Assembly: GCA_030619985.1 (NCBI GenBank)
Contig: JAUXAI010000011.1
Span: forward strand, 1-24,836
Reading direction: 5' to 3'
Length of the DNA: 24,836 nucleotides
From: a bacterium
GTDB lineage: Bacteria > UBP18 > UBA7526
In this document: positions 14,700 through 23,336 of the stretch, piece by piece
Position numbering within the stretch: position 1 is the stretch's first letter
Layout of the letters: each line of letters begins with the position of its first letter
The notes under the pieces: model-generated
What the model was told of the DNA's origin: nothing
Seen by the model: only the letters and a program-made list of their open reading frames with translations
The model's database searches: none
Program-made: the position numbers and the translations under genes

Positions 14700-15799
14700 T
14701 GAAGATTAAAGAACTATTAAATCTCATGATTAAGAGAGAGGCTTCTGATCTCTATTTCAAAGTGGGTAGTCCTCCTTGTTTACGCATCGATGGCAGATTA
14801 ACCCCTCTTGAAGAAAAGAAATTGACCCCCCAGGATACAGAAAAGATAGCCCGTGAGATTATGAGTGAAAGACAGAGCCAGGATTTTAGCAAAAAGAGAG
14901 AGATGGATCTAGCCTATGAGATATCAGATCTGGGTCGTTTCAGAGTCAACATCTTCTATCAACGTAATTCGGTAGGAATTGTATTGCGTGAGGTGAGAAA
15001 AAAGATACCTTCTTTCGAAGAACTGAACCTTCCCGCAGAGGTTTTAAGAAAACTTTCTCTCGAAACCCGGGGGTTGGTGCTCATTACTGGAGTGGCGGGA
15101 AGCGGAAAGTCTACTACTTTAGCAGCTATGGTTGAATATATAAATGAGCATAGGAAAGCCCATATTATTACCATTGAGGATCCCATTGAGTTTGTCCACC
15201 AGGATAAGAAGAGCATCATCAGTCAAAGGGAGGTGGGCCTCGATACCCACTCTTTTAATGAGGCTCTACGACATGTCATTCGTCAGAGTCCGGATGTCAT
15301 CCTCATTGGTGAGATGAGGGATGAGGAAACTATGGAGGCCGCCATTATGGCGGCAGAAACCGGGCACCTGATCTTAAGCACCCTGCATACCGTAAATGCT
15401 GCCCAGGCAGTAGAAAGAATCATTAACTACTTCCCCCCCTATCTTCATGGCCAGGTCAGGATGCAGCTCTCCCTCATTTTAAAGGGAGTAATTTCTCTTA
15501 GGCTTCTCCCCTTGGCAAAGGGAGAAGGGCGCATCCCGGCAGTGGAGGTCCTGGTCTCTACTCCCACAATAAAGAAACTAATTCTGGAGGGAAAGACCAC
15601 CCAGATTCCTGCTGCTATGGAGGCTGGTGAACTATTCGGTATGCAAACCTTTAACCAGGCACTAATTAAACTTCATACTAAAGAATTGGTTAATTATGAG
15701 ACAATGCTATCTGCCGCAGATAGCCCGGATGAATTAAAATTGAGTATCGAAGGTATCTACTCTGGTCAGAAATCAATCAAGGCAGAAGAGGAAACCTAA
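14699..15799 (+). CDS. PilT/PilU-like type IV pilus retraction ATPase (first copy)
   Basis: A 366-residue hexameric secretion-type ATPase of the PilT family that would pull type IV pili back at the inner membrane. Visible: N-terminal EASDLYFKVGSPPCLRIDG, Walker A GVAGSGKS (131-138), the Asp-box ITIEDPIEF, Walker B-like VILIGEMRD and the His-box ILSTLHTVNAAQAVERI. The PilT C-terminal AIRNLIRE-like motif appears as TIKKLILEGK. Its start overlaps the lon stop by one base and the second copy begins 1 base after its end. By sequence style it resembles PilU more than the second copy does, but the split is not certain. Confidence 0.88.
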   Translation: MKIKELLNLMIKREASDLYFKVGSPPCLRIDGRLTPLEEKKLTPQDTEKIAREIMSERQSQDFSKKREMDLAYEISDLGRFRVNIFYQRNSVGIVLREVRKKIPSFEELNLPAEVLRKLSLETRGLVLITGVAGSGKSTTLAAMVEYINEHRKAHIITIEDPIEFVHQDKKSIISQREVGLDTHSFNEALRHVIRQSPDVILIGEMRDEETMEAAIMAAETGHLILSTLHTVNAAQAVERIINYFPPYLHGQVRMQLSLILKGVISLRLLPLAKGEGRIPAVEVLVSTPTIKKLILEGKTTQIPAAMEAGELFGMQTFNQALIKLHTKELVNYETMLSAADSPDELKLSIEGIYSGQKSIKAEEET

Positions 15800-15800
15800 A

Positions 15801-16850
15801 ATGTTGGAGATGAAAGAATTGTTGAAGATGGTAGTAGAGAAAAAAGCCTCAGATTTGCATATTACGGAAGGGGCACCTCCTGTCTTGAGAATCGATGGAG
15901 AGTTGGTATTCACCAATCTGAAGGAACTCTCCAGTGCCGATACTAAAAGGTTAGTCTATAGTATCTTAAACGATGAGCAGAAGGCGAGGTTTGAGGAAGA
16001 GTTAGAGCTCGACTTTTCCTTAAGTGTTCCCGGTATCAGCCGTTTTCGAGTAAACGCTCATATACAGAAGGGGAATGTGGAGGTTGCCTTGCGCATCGTT
16101 CCCTTAGAGGTTAAGTCTATTGAGGAATTGGGCCTTCCCCTGGTGGTGAAGGATCTGGCGCGCCGACCGAATGGCCTGGTTCTGGTCACCGGACCAACCG
16201 GAATGGGTAAGACTACTACCTTAGCGGCCATGGTCGACCTCATAAATAACGAAAGGCATTGCCTGATAATATGCATTGAAGACCCTATAGAATACCTTCA
16301 CCATAATAAGAAGAGCATCGTGAAACAGAGGGAGGTCTACTCTGATACCAGGTCTTTTGCCCAGGCCTTGAAACATGTCCTGCGCCAGGACCCAGACGTT
16401 ATACTGGTGGGGGAGATGAGAGACTTAGAGACCATATCTACCGCAATTACTGCTGCGGAAACAGGGCATTTAGTCTTAAGCACCCTTCATACTTCGGATG
16501 CCCCTCAGACTATTGATCGTTTAATCGATGTCTTTCCTCCCCATCAGCAGCGTCAGATTCAGGTTCAGTTAGCTGGTGCCCTTCAGGGCATTATCTCCCA
16601 ACTCTTACTTCCCAGAGCAGATGGGAAGGGGAGAGTGGTAGCGGTGGAGACCTTAATCGCTACTCCTGGAGTACGCAATCTAATCCGGGAGCATAAGACG
16701 GAACAGATTCCCACTCTCATCCAGACGGGAGCAGAGTCCGGCATGCAAAGCATGGATAAGTTCTTGAAGGAACTCTATCAGAATGGGGCTATAAGGTATG
16801 AGGATGCTCTTGCTAAGGCAAAGGACCCCAAAGAGTTTAGAAGACTATGA
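15801..16850 (+). CDS. pilT: Twitching motility ATPase PilT (second copy)
   Basis: A 349-residue PilT-type ATPase, about 50% similar by eye to the gene just before it. It carries KASDLHITEGAPPVLRIDG, Walker A GPTGMGKT (131-138), Asp-box CIEDPIEYLHHNKKS, VILVGEMRDLETI, His-box LVLSTLHTSDAPQTIDRLID, and the PilT hallmark GVRNLIREHKTEQIP near 294-308. A second in-frame ATG at 15810 is possible as start. The last bases ATGA overlap the following gene. PilT and PilU pairs commonly sit together; here they lie away from pilus structural genes. Confidence 0.92.
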   Translation: MLEMKELLKMVVEKKASDLHITEGAPPVLRIDGELVFTNLKELSSADTKRLVYSILNDEQKARFEEELELDFSLSVPGISRFRVNAHIQKGNVEVALRIVPLEVKSIEELGLPLVVKDLARRPNGLVLVTGPTGMGKTTTLAAMVDLINNERHCLIICIEDPIEYLHHNKKSIVKQREVYSDTRSFAQALKHVLRQDPDVILVGEMRDLETISTAITAAETGHLVLSTLHTSDAPQTIDRLIDVFPPHQQRQIQVQLAGALQGIISQLLLPRADGKGRVVAVETLIATPGVRNLIREHKTEQIPTLIQTGAESGMQSMDKFLKELYQNGAIRYEDALAKAKDPKEFRRL

Positions 16851-17482
16851 AGATGACCCAGGATGACCTGGCTACCATTATCAGAAGTTTTGCCATAATT
16901 TTGATTGTGGTTTTAATAATAGGTATGCTCTTTACTGGTAAAAAATTTTCCATTCTTGGAGATAAACTTGGTGCTTTCGGCTCTTTCGCAGTCTATATCT
17001 TTTTTGTCGCTATTCTCGGCGCTTTAATTGTCCCTCCGATTACTGACTTCATAACCCAAAAGTTTACTGGATTCTTATACTCTGCTGTGGGTATAAGAAT
17101 AGCCAAATCCTATAGTTTTCCCAAGAGTTACTATACTAAAGGGAAGTACGAGGAAGCAGTTAAAGAGTATCGCAAGATGTTGGAAGAGGATCCCAAGGAT
17201 GTTACTGCCCAATTTGAGATTGCAGATATCTATTACTTCAAACTAAAGAACTATAGCCAGGCAGCCACAGAATACCGTGAGGTCTTGAATAGAAACCCGG
17301 ATGATGAGCTATGGACTTTCACTATCAATCGCTTAGCAGATGTTTACTGTGAGCACTTTGGGGAACCAGATTGGGCAATCAGGGAATTGGAAAAGATTAT
17401 CAGAAGATTTCCGGATAGTAAGCGAGCCATGCAGGCCAAAAGAAGGATCGAGAGTATTAAAAGTAAGGGAGAACTAAAGTGA
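16847..17482 (+). CDS. Membrane-anchored tetratricopeptide-repeat protein
   Basis: A 211-residue protein of unknown specific function. Two hydrophobic helices (about 13-30 and 44-64) anchor it; a linker (65-90) leads to about three TPR-like helical hairpins: YYTKGKYEEAVKEYRKMLEE (95-114), YYFKLKNYSQAATEYREVLN (129-148) and a degenerate third at about 160-190. It overlaps pilT by 4 bases and the next gene by 4 (GTGA). TPR proteins often act as assembly scaffolds (for example PilF/PilW for pili), but this one has no lipoprotein signal and the link to pili is only positional. Confidence 0.8.
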   Translation: MKMTQDDLATIIRSFAIILIVVLIIGMLFTGKKFSILGDKLGAFGSFAVYIFFVAILGALIVPPITDFITQKFTGFLYSAVGIRIAKSYSFPKSYYTKGKYEEAVKEYRKMLEEDPKDVTAQFEIADIYYFKLKNYSQAATEYREVLNRNPDDELWTFTINRLADVYCEHFGEPDWAIRELEKIIRRFPDSKRAMQAKRRIESIKSKGELK

Positions 17483-18609
17483 GAAAGTATCTTTTAATTC
17501 CGGGACCGACGCCCATTCCCCCTCGGGTTTCAAGGGCCATGCAAAAGCCCATGATCGGCCATAGGAGCCCAGAGTACGGAGAGATTCTCAAGAGGGTTGT
17601 TGAGAACTTAAAATATGTCTTTCAGACCCAGAATGATATCCTGGTCTTCTCCTCTTCTGGTACCGGAGGGATGGAGGCGAGCATCGCCAACCTTCTCTCC
17701 CCAGGTGATAAAGCAATCGCCTTAGCAAGCGGAGCCTTTGGTGAGAGGTTCGTCAAAATCCTGGAAAGCTTTGGGATAGAGATAATATCCTTGAGGTGTG
17801 AGTGGGGAGAGGTCATCGATCCTAAATTGGTTGCCAAGGAACTGGATAGGGACAGGGATATAAGAGCGGTCTTTACTACCTTAGTTGAGACTTCAACTGG
17901 AGTGGTAAATGATATTAAATCTTTAACTAAGATATGTAAGGAACGTAAGACCCTTCTGGTTGTTGATACAGTAAGCGGACTGGGGGTAGAAGAGTTAAAG
18001 ACAGATGATTGGGGAGTGGATGTGGTCATCTCTGCTTCCCAAAAGGGATTGATGACCCCTCCTGGACTATCCTTCATTAGTATCAATCAAAGGGCCTGGG
18101 AGGCGCGAGAGACCTCGCGGATCTATAGGTTTTACTGGGACTTCAAGACCTATAGGGAATTCTTGGAAAAAGGGCAACCCCCCTATACCCCGCCTGTCTC
18201 TTTAGTCTTTGGCCTGGATGAGGCCTTGAAGATGATAAGAGAAGAGGGGATGGAGAAGGTCTGGGAGAGGCAGAAGAGATTAGCCAAGGCAACCAGGGAA
18301 GGAGTGAAGGGGCTTGGCTTAGAACTATTGGCAAAAGGCAGTTTCTCTAATGGGGTGACAGCCATTAAAGTACCAGAGAATATAGATGGATTAGAACTCT
18401 TGAAAGTATTGAGAGAGAAGTATGGAGTGACTCTGGCTGGTGGTCAGGAAAGATTAAAGGGTAAGATCTTTCGCATCGGTCATATGGGCTACATTCAATT
18501 TAAAGATATATTGATTGCTTTAGGAGCTTTGGAGAAAACATTATTAAGCCTCGGCCATAGATTAAGGAAAGGAGAAGCAATGAAAAGAGCAAAGGAGGCA
18601 TATAAATGA
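17479..18609 (+). CDS. Class V aminotransferase (alanine-glyoxylate / serine-pyruvate / aspartate type)
   Basis: A 376-residue PLP-dependent aminotransferase. It opens with LLIPGPTPIPPRVSRAM and GHRSPEY, both typical of the AGXT/serine-pyruvate group. SSSGTGGMEA binds the cofactor phosphate, D163 lies in VVDTVSGLG, and the PLP lysine is K189 in ISASQKGLMTPPGL. Starts at GTG 17479 inside the previous stop (GTGA). Known relatives transaminate serine, alanine, glyoxylate or aspartate, and some serve as phosphoserine aminotransferases in archaea and anaerobes; the substrate cannot be read from the sequence. It overlaps the homocitrate synthase-like gene by 4 bases, hinting at a joint amino acid pathway. 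Confidence 0.87.
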   Translation: MRKYLLIPGPTPIPPRVSRAMQKPMIGHRSPEYGEILKRVVENLKYVFQTQNDILVFSSSGTGGMEASIANLLSPGDKAIALASGAFGERFVKILESFGIEIISLRCEWGEVIDPKLVAKELDRDRDIRAVFTTLVETSTGVVNDIKSLTKICKERKTLLVVDTVSGLGVEELKTDDWGVDVVISASQKGLMTPPGLSFISINQRAWEARETSRIYRFYWDFKTYREFLEKGQPPYTPPVSLVFGLDEALKMIREEGMEKVWERQKRLAKATREGVKGLGLELLAKGSFSNGVTAIKVPENIDGLELLKVLREKYGVTLAGGQERLKGKIFRIGHMGYIQFKDILIALGALEKTLLSLGHRLRKGEAMKRAKEAYK

Positions 18610-19763
18610 AAGAGAAGACGAAGAAGGCCTTAAAGGGAAAAGTGATCATCGATGATACCACCCTGAGAGATGGAGAGCAGTCAGCGGGGGTGGTCTTTGC
18701 CAATCAGGAGAAGATAAGGGTCGCTAAACTCTTAGATGAGATAGGAGTCCAGCAGATCGAAGCTGGGATCCCCACTATGGGAGGGGATGAGAAGGAGGCC
18801 ATAAAGAAGATCGTCAAGATGAATCTGAAGGCAAGCATCTTGGGTTGGAATCGGGCAGTGGTCAAGGATGTCGAGCATTCCTTAGATTGTGGGGTGGATG
18901 CCGTTGCCCTATCCATCTCTGCCTCAGATATTCACATCAAATATAAACTGAAGAAGGACAGGAACTGGGTTCTAAAATCGGTAGAGGAGTCAACGAAATT
19001 TGCTAAGAAGCATGGTCTCTATATCTCGGTCAATGCTGAGGATGCTTCACGGGCAGATAAGAAGTTCTTGTTAAAATTCGCTCAAGTGGCCAAGGATTTT
19101 GGAGCAGACAGGTTACGTTACTGCGATACCTTGGGAATTATGGGCCCCTACCAGACCTATACTATTGTGAAGGAGATTATTGCCGAGATCGGAATCCTAG
19201 TTGAGATGCATACCCACAACGACTTTGGTATGGCTATGGCCAATGCCCTTTCTGGAGTGGAGGCAGGAGCGACCATAGTCAATACCACGGTCAATGGATT
19301 GGGAGAGAGAACTGGGAATGCCCCCCTGGAAGAAGTGGTCATGGCCCTGAAGTACATCTATAACATCGACTTAGGATTTGCTACAGAAAGGTTCCGGGAA
19401 TTATCGGAGTATGTTGCTCAGGCCTCGGGAAGAGAGATTCCGGACTGGAAGCCTATTGTGGGAAATAATGTCTTCGCTCATGAAGCGGGCATCCACGCCG
19501 ATGCCGTATATAAGGACCCCAGGAACTATGAGGTCTTCACCCCAGAGGAAGTGGGGATGGAGAGGAGGATCATCATCGGAAAGCATTCCGGAACCTCGAC
19601 AGTCATTGAAGTACTGAAGAAGCATGAAATCAAGGTGAGTAAGGAAGAGGCAGCCAAAATCCTGGTTAGGATGAGGGAGACCGCAGTGGCCTTAAAGAGA
19701 GCCCTGACCGAGATGGAACTCGTCTATATCTATCAGGACTACCTTGCGGAAAGTAGCAAGTAG
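18606..19763 (+). CDS. nifV: NifV-type homocitrate synthase (isopropylmalate/homocitrate/Re-citrate synthase family)
   Basis: A 385-residue DRE-TIM metallolyase condensing acetyl-CoA with a 2-oxo acid. The metal and catalytic sites are clear: DDTTLRDGEQSAGV (R21, D22), IEAGIPTMG, the HxH metal pair H202/H204 in MHTHNDFGMAMAN, and NGLGERTGNAPLEEVVMAL. GNNVFAHEAGIHADAV is the usual homocitrate/LeuA-type C-terminal motif. AGIPTMG and the overall length (no LeuA regulatory domain) point to the NifV branch rather than LeuA. No other nif genes are here. Homocitrate for lysine, Re-citrate synthase, or another chain-elongating synthase are alternatives. An aconitase-like large subunit gene lies 159 bases downstream. 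Confidence 0.85.
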   Translation: MKEKTKKALKGKVIIDDTTLRDGEQSAGVVFANQEKIRVAKLLDEIGVQQIEAGIPTMGGDEKEAIKKIVKMNLKASILGWNRAVVKDVEHSLDCGVDAVALSISASDIHIKYKLKKDRNWVLKSVEESTKFAKKHGLYISVNAEDASRADKKFLLKFAQVAKDFGADRLRYCDTLGIMGPYQTYTIVKEIIAEIGILVEMHTHNDFGMAMANALSGVEAGATIVNTTVNGLGERTGNAPLEEVVMALKYIYNIDLGFATERFRELSEYVAQASGREIPDWKPIVGNNVFAHEAGIHADAVYKDPRNYEVFTPEEVGMERRIIIGKHSGTSTVIEVLKKHEIKVSKEEAAKILVRMRETAVALKRALTEMELVYIYQDYLAESSK

Positions 19764-19922
19764 CAAGCAATAAGTTAACAAGTATACAAGTTAACAAGGT
19801 AAAAAATATAGGTTATGTCAAAGGGTTACGGTTACGTAACCGAACAACGTAACCCTAACCGTAACCGATGACTTCTTATTAACTTGTCAACTAAAATCTA
19901 AATCCTGAACGAAGTGGGGGTT
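19764..19922. repeat. Repeat-filled spacer before the aconitase-family gene
   Basis: No gene is seen. The core is an 11-bp perfect inverted repeat GGTTACGGTTA (19824-19834) with TAACCGTAACC (19856-19866). Outside it lie tandem AAGTTAACAAG units (about 19770-19800) whose complement (ACTTGTCAAC and neighbours) appears near 19880, so the whole can fold as a long imperfect hairpin. Confidence 0.6.
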
Positions 19923-21179
19923 ATGGGCCAGACCATAGCAGAGAAGATACTATCAAGCCATAGCAAGAAAAGGGCAAAGGCTGGAGACCTCGTCATAGCA
20001 GATATAGACTTCTCCTTTGCCCAGGATGGAACCGCCCCCTTGGCCATAAAGACTTTCCAAGATATCGGAGCGAAAAGGATCGCCCATCCCAAGAAGACGG
20101 CCTTTGTCATTGACCATTCTGCGCCAAGCCCCAATGTGGGAGTCTCCACTCTACATAGACTGATGAGGGAGTTTGTCAGAGAGCATAGGATTCTTCTCTA
20201 TGATATAGGCTGTGGGGTCTGCCATCAGGTCATTCCGGAAGGGGGGAATGTCACCTGCGGGGACTTAGTAGTTGGCGCTGATTCCCATACCTGCACCTAT
20301 GGTGCCTTAAACTCTTTCTCTACCGGCCTGGGTTCTACAGACATTGCGGCAAGCATGATCTCTGGGAAGTTATGGTTCAAGGTTCCAGAGAGCATCAAAA
20401 TTATCATAGATGGTAAATTACCTAAGGGGGTATATGCTAAGGACATTATTCTTTATATTATTGGAGAATTAACCGCAGATGGGGCAACCTATAAATCGAT
20501 AGAGTTCACTGGGGAAGTGATTAAAAGACTTTCTATGGAAGGTCGTTTTACTATATGTAATATGGCGGTTGAGATGGGGGCAAAGGCCGGGATAATGGAG
20601 GCGGATGAGAAGACTCTGAAGTGGTTGAAGAAGCATTCTTCGGGGAAAAAACCCAAGCCAGTAAAAGCAGATAGGGACGCCCATTATAGCGAAGTCCTAG
20701 AATTTGACATAAGAAGATTAGAGCCTCAGGTCGCAAAACCACACAGGGTAGATAATGTCTTTCCAATTAGCAAGGTAAAAAGAATAAAGATAGATGTTGC
20801 CTTCTTGGGAACCTGTACCAATGGAAGATTAGAGGATTTAAAGGTCGCTGCTCATATTCTAAAAAGAGAGAGGATTCATAAGGACGTAAGATTCATCATT
20901 GCTCCGGCCTCAAAAGAGATCTATCTGGAAGCCTTGAGAGAAGGAATAATTGAGACCTTTATTAGAGCTGGAGCAGCAGTGGTGGCTCCAGGTTGTGGTC
21001 CCTGTGTGGGAACCCATGAAGGAATACCAGCAGATGGAGAGAATGTAATCTCTACCGCAAATAGGAACTTCAAGGGAAGGATGGGGAATCCCAAGGCCTT
21101 TATCTACCTTGCCTCTCCGGCTACCGTAGCAGCCAGCGCCTTGGAAGGAAGAATCGCCGATCCCAAGAAGTATTTATAA
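19923..21179 (+). CDS. leuC: 3-isopropylmalate dehydratase / homoaconitase large subunit
   Basis: A 418-residue aconitase-superfamily hydro-lyase large subunit. The [4Fe-4S] ligands C298 ([12 protein letters not shown]), C358 and C361 ([13 protein letters not shown]) are visible, as are [13 protein letters not shown] and GSTDIAA. It is the shorter 'HacA/thermophile LeuC' type (about 420 residues) that works with a separate small subunit. No leuD-like gene lies in the window, so the partner must be elsewhere. ATG 19923 gives the family N-terminus [10 protein letters not shown]; a GTG at 19914 is also open. Substrate (isopropylmalate, homoaconitate or even citrate) is not decidable by eye. The upstream NifV-like synthase makes the homoaconitate option plausible. 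Confidence 0.88.
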   Translation: MGQTIAEKILSSHSKKRAKAGDLVIADIDFSFAQDGTAPLAIKTFQDIGAKRIAHPKKTAFVIDHSAPSPNVGVSTLHRLMREFVREHRILLYDIGCGVCHQVIPEGGNVTCGDLVVGADSHTCTYGALNSFSTGLGSTDIAASMISGKLWFKVPESIKIIIDGKLPKGVYAKDIILYIIGELTADGATYKSIEFTGEVIKRLSMEGRFTICNMAVEMGAKAGIMEADEKTLKWLKKHSSGKKPKPVKADRDAHYSEVLEFDIRRLEPQVAKPHRVDNVFPISKVKRIKIDVAFLGTCTNGRLEDLKVAAHILKRERIHKDVRFIIAPASKEIYLEALREGIIETFIRAGAAVVAPGCGPCVGTHEGIPADGENVISTANRNFKGRMGNPKAFIYLASPATVAASALEGRIADPKKYL

Positions 21180-21193
21180 GAAAGGAAGAATGG

Positions 21194-22381
21194 ATGTTGC
21201 CGAATAAGAAAGGTTACTTTGGAGAGTTTGGGGGAAGGTTCGTTCCCGAGACCTTAATGAGTGCACTAGAAGAGTTAGAAAAGGCCTACTCTTCGGCAAA
21301 GAAGGATAAAGGATTCCAGAAGGAACTCAAATACTATTTAAGTCAGTATGCGGGAAGACCAACCCCTCTATACTTTGCCCAAAAGTTAACTAAGAAGTTA
21401 GGTGGGGCAAGGATATATCTTAAGAGAGAGGATCTCTGCCATACCGGGGCCCATAAGATCAATAATACACTTGGTCAGGGGCTTCTCACCAAGAGGATGG
21501 GAAAGAAAAGGGTCATTGCTGAGACTGGTGCTGGCCAGCATGGGGTGGCTACAGCTGTGGCTGCTGCCTTATTAGGCTTAGAGTGCGAAATTTATATGGG
21601 AACAAAGGATATCAGACGCCAATCCCTGAATGTCTTCCGAATGAAGTTATTGGGATCTAAGGTAATCCCGGTAAAGAGTGGCTCTCGAACCTTGAAGGAT
21701 GCCATAAACGAGGCCTTAAGGGATTGGGTGACGAATATCAGGACCACCCATTACCTCTTGGGTTCTACGGTAGGGCCTCATCCCTATCCTGTGATGGTGA
21801 GGGACTTCCAATCCATTATTGGAAAAGAAACAAGAGAGCAGATATTAAAGCAAGAGGATAGGCTACCAGATTATTTAGTAGCCTGTGTTGGTGGAGGAAG
21901 CAATTCATTGGGCCTCTTTCATTCCTTTTATAGGAATAAAAGAGTAAAGTTCATTGGCGTTGAGGCAGCAGGAAGAGGAATAAAGACGGGAAAGCACTCC
22001 TCACCCCTTTTGGCAGGAAGCATTGGAATCCTACACGGAAGCGAAAGTTATTTACTACAAGATAAGGATGGCCAGATTAGAGAGACTCATTCCATTGCTC
22101 CGGGGCTGGACTATCCTGGAGTGGGACCAGAGCACTCCTTCTACAAAAGGTCAGGAAGGGCGAAGTATGTTCCCGTTACAGATAAAGAAGCCCTAAAGGC
22201 CTTTCTTCTACTTGCTCAGACAGAAGGGATTACCCCTGCCTTGGAGAGCGCCCATGCCTTGGCCTATGTGGTCAAATTGGCCCCAAAACTCTCGAAAAAC
22301 AAAGTAATTATCATCAATCTCTCTGGTCGGGGAGACAAGGATGTCCACATCGTAGCAGAGGCCTTGGGCGTACAACTATAA
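21194..22381 (+). CDS. trpB: Tryptophan synthase beta chain
   Basis: A 395-residue PLP enzyme that joins indole, channelled from TrpA, with serine. Signatures: [30 protein letters not shown], the PLP lysine K88 in HTGAHKINN, catalytic E110 in [13 protein letters not shown], the phosphate loop GGGSN near 231-235, and [13 protein letters not shown]. Length and motifs fit TrpB1, the form that pairs with TrpA. It starts 14 bases after the aconitase-family gene with AAAGGAAG upstream; another ATG at 21190 is out of frame. trpA follows after a 94-base repeat-bearing gap. Confidence 0.96.
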   Translation: MLPNKKGYFGEFGGRFVPETLMSALEELEKAYSSAKKDKGFQKELKYYLSQYAGRPTPLYFAQKLTKKLGGARIYLKREDLCHTGAHKINNTLGQGLLTKRMGKKRVIAETGAGQHGVATAVAAALLGLECEIYMGTKDIRRQSLNVFRMKLLGSKVIPVKSGSRTLKDAINEALRDWVTNIRTTHYLLGSTVGPHPYPVMVRDFQSIIGKETREQILKQEDRLPDYLVACVGGGSNSLGLFHSFYRNKRVKFIGVEAAGRGIKTGKHSSPLLAGSIGILHGSESYLLQDKDGQIRETHSIAPGLDYPGVGPEHSFYKRSGRAKYVPVTDKEALKAFLLLAQTEGITPALESAHALAYVVKLAPKLSKNKVIIINLSGRGDKDVHIVAEALGVQL

Positions 22382-22470
22382 ACAATGCAAAATGCAAAAT
22401 GCCCGCCGAAGGCGAGGTCTCGCCCCTCCGGGGCGGACAAAATTAGCAATGCAAAATGAGAAAAGTGGAG
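22382..22470. repeat. GC-rich palindromes flanked by ATGCAAA units between trpB and trpA
   Basis: Short ATGCAAA repeats flank two GC-rich hairpins: CGCC/GGCG in CCCGCCGAAGGCGAGG (about 22403-22418) and CGCCCC/GGGGCG around TCC (about 22422-22436). The segment is open in the trpA frame, but the resulting extension is repeat-derived and not TrpA-like. Confidence 0.6.
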
Positions 22471-22475
22471 CGAGG

Positions 22476-23270
22476 ATGAATAGGATAGAGACTAAGTTCA
22501 AGGAGCTAAAAAAGAAGAAAAAGACGGCACTCATTCCTTTTATTACTGCTGGAGATCCGGACCTTAAAACTACTAAGGCCTTGGTTCTGGAGATGGAAAA
22601 AAGGGGAGCAGATATCATTGAGTTGGGAATACCTTTCTCTGACCCCATTGCAGATGGCCCTACCATTCAGGAAGCAGATATCAGGTCCTTAAAGCACAGG
22701 ACCTCTCTAAAAGATGCTTTAGATCTGGTTAAGGAGTTAAGAAAGAAGACAGAAGTTCCTTTAGTCTTAATGACCTACTACAACCTGCTTTATAAGTATG
22801 GAATAAAGAGATTCGTTGCTCAGGCAAAAAGAAGTGGAGTGGATGGGGTGATCGCTGCTGACCTACCGGTTGAGGAGGCGAGTGAATTAAAGAGATATGC
22901 CAGAAAGAGCAATTTAAATACTATTTTCTTGGCTTCTCCCACCAGTCCTTCCCAAAGATTAAAGCTAATTGCTAAAGAGAGCAGGGGGTTCATCTACTAT
23001 GTCTCTTTAACCGGGGTAACCGGGGCGAGGGAGGAATTAGCAAAAGACCTTATCTTCTCTCTCAGAAGATTAAAGAGGCTCACCAATAAACCCATCGCGG
23101 TGGGTTTTGGAATATCGAAGCCAGAGCATATAAGAAAGATAAGAAGATATGCTGATGGGGCGGTGGTGGGGAGCGCCATCGTCTCTGTGGTTGAGAAGAA
23201 CCTGAAGAGTAAAGACTTGGTGAAGAAGGTAGGGGATTTTGTTCAAAGGTTAGCCCAATCCTGTTATTAA
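22476..23270 (+). CDS. trpA: Tryptophan synthase alpha chain
   Basis: A 264-residue TIM-barrel lyase that splits indole-3-glycerol phosphate and passes indole to TrpB. The catalytic pair sits at the canonical positions E49 (IIELGIPFSDP) and D60 (IADGPTIQEA). PFITAGDPDL, LMTYYNLLYKYG, VDGVIAADLPVEE, IYYVSLTGVTGAR and AVGFGISKPEHI are all standard. ATG 22476 is chosen because GGAG (22467-22470) lies 5 bases upstream and the residues before it come from a palindromic repeat. A terminator hairpin overlaps the stop, so the operon leuC-trpB-trpA probably ends here. Confidence 0.96.
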   Translation: MNRIETKFKELKKKKKTALIPFITAGDPDLKTTKALVLEMEKRGADIIELGIPFSDPIADGPTIQEADIRSLKHRTSLKDALDLVKELRKKTEVPLVLMTYYNLLYKYGIKRFVAQAKRSGVDGVIAADLPVEEASELKRYARKSNLNTIFLASPTSPSQRLKLIAKESRGFIYYVSLTGVTGAREELAKDLIFSLRRLKRLTNKPIAVGFGISKPEHIRKIRRYADGAVVGSAIVSVVEKNLKSKDLVKKVGDFVQRLAQSCY

Positions 23271-23319
23271 AGCGGGTCCTGCCCCCGATATAATCGGGGC
23301 CACCCGCTTATTCCTTTTT
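23270..23319 (+). terminator. Terminator after trpA, with nested hairpin
   Basis: Outer arms AAGCGGGT (23270-23277) and ACCCGCTT (23302-23309) pair perfectly. Inside is a second perfect stem CCCCGAT (23283-23289) / ATCGGGG (23293-23299). TTCCTTTTT (23311-23319) follows. The outer stem begins at the last base of the trpA stop. Confidence 0.8.
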
Positions 23320-23336
23320 GGTGTCCAAAATTTGTT

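Noticed and set aside
22392-22475. Upstream start for trpA
   Set aside because: The added residues come from ATGCAAA repeats and a palindrome; GGAG before ATG 22476 and the E49/D60 numbering support the shorter form.
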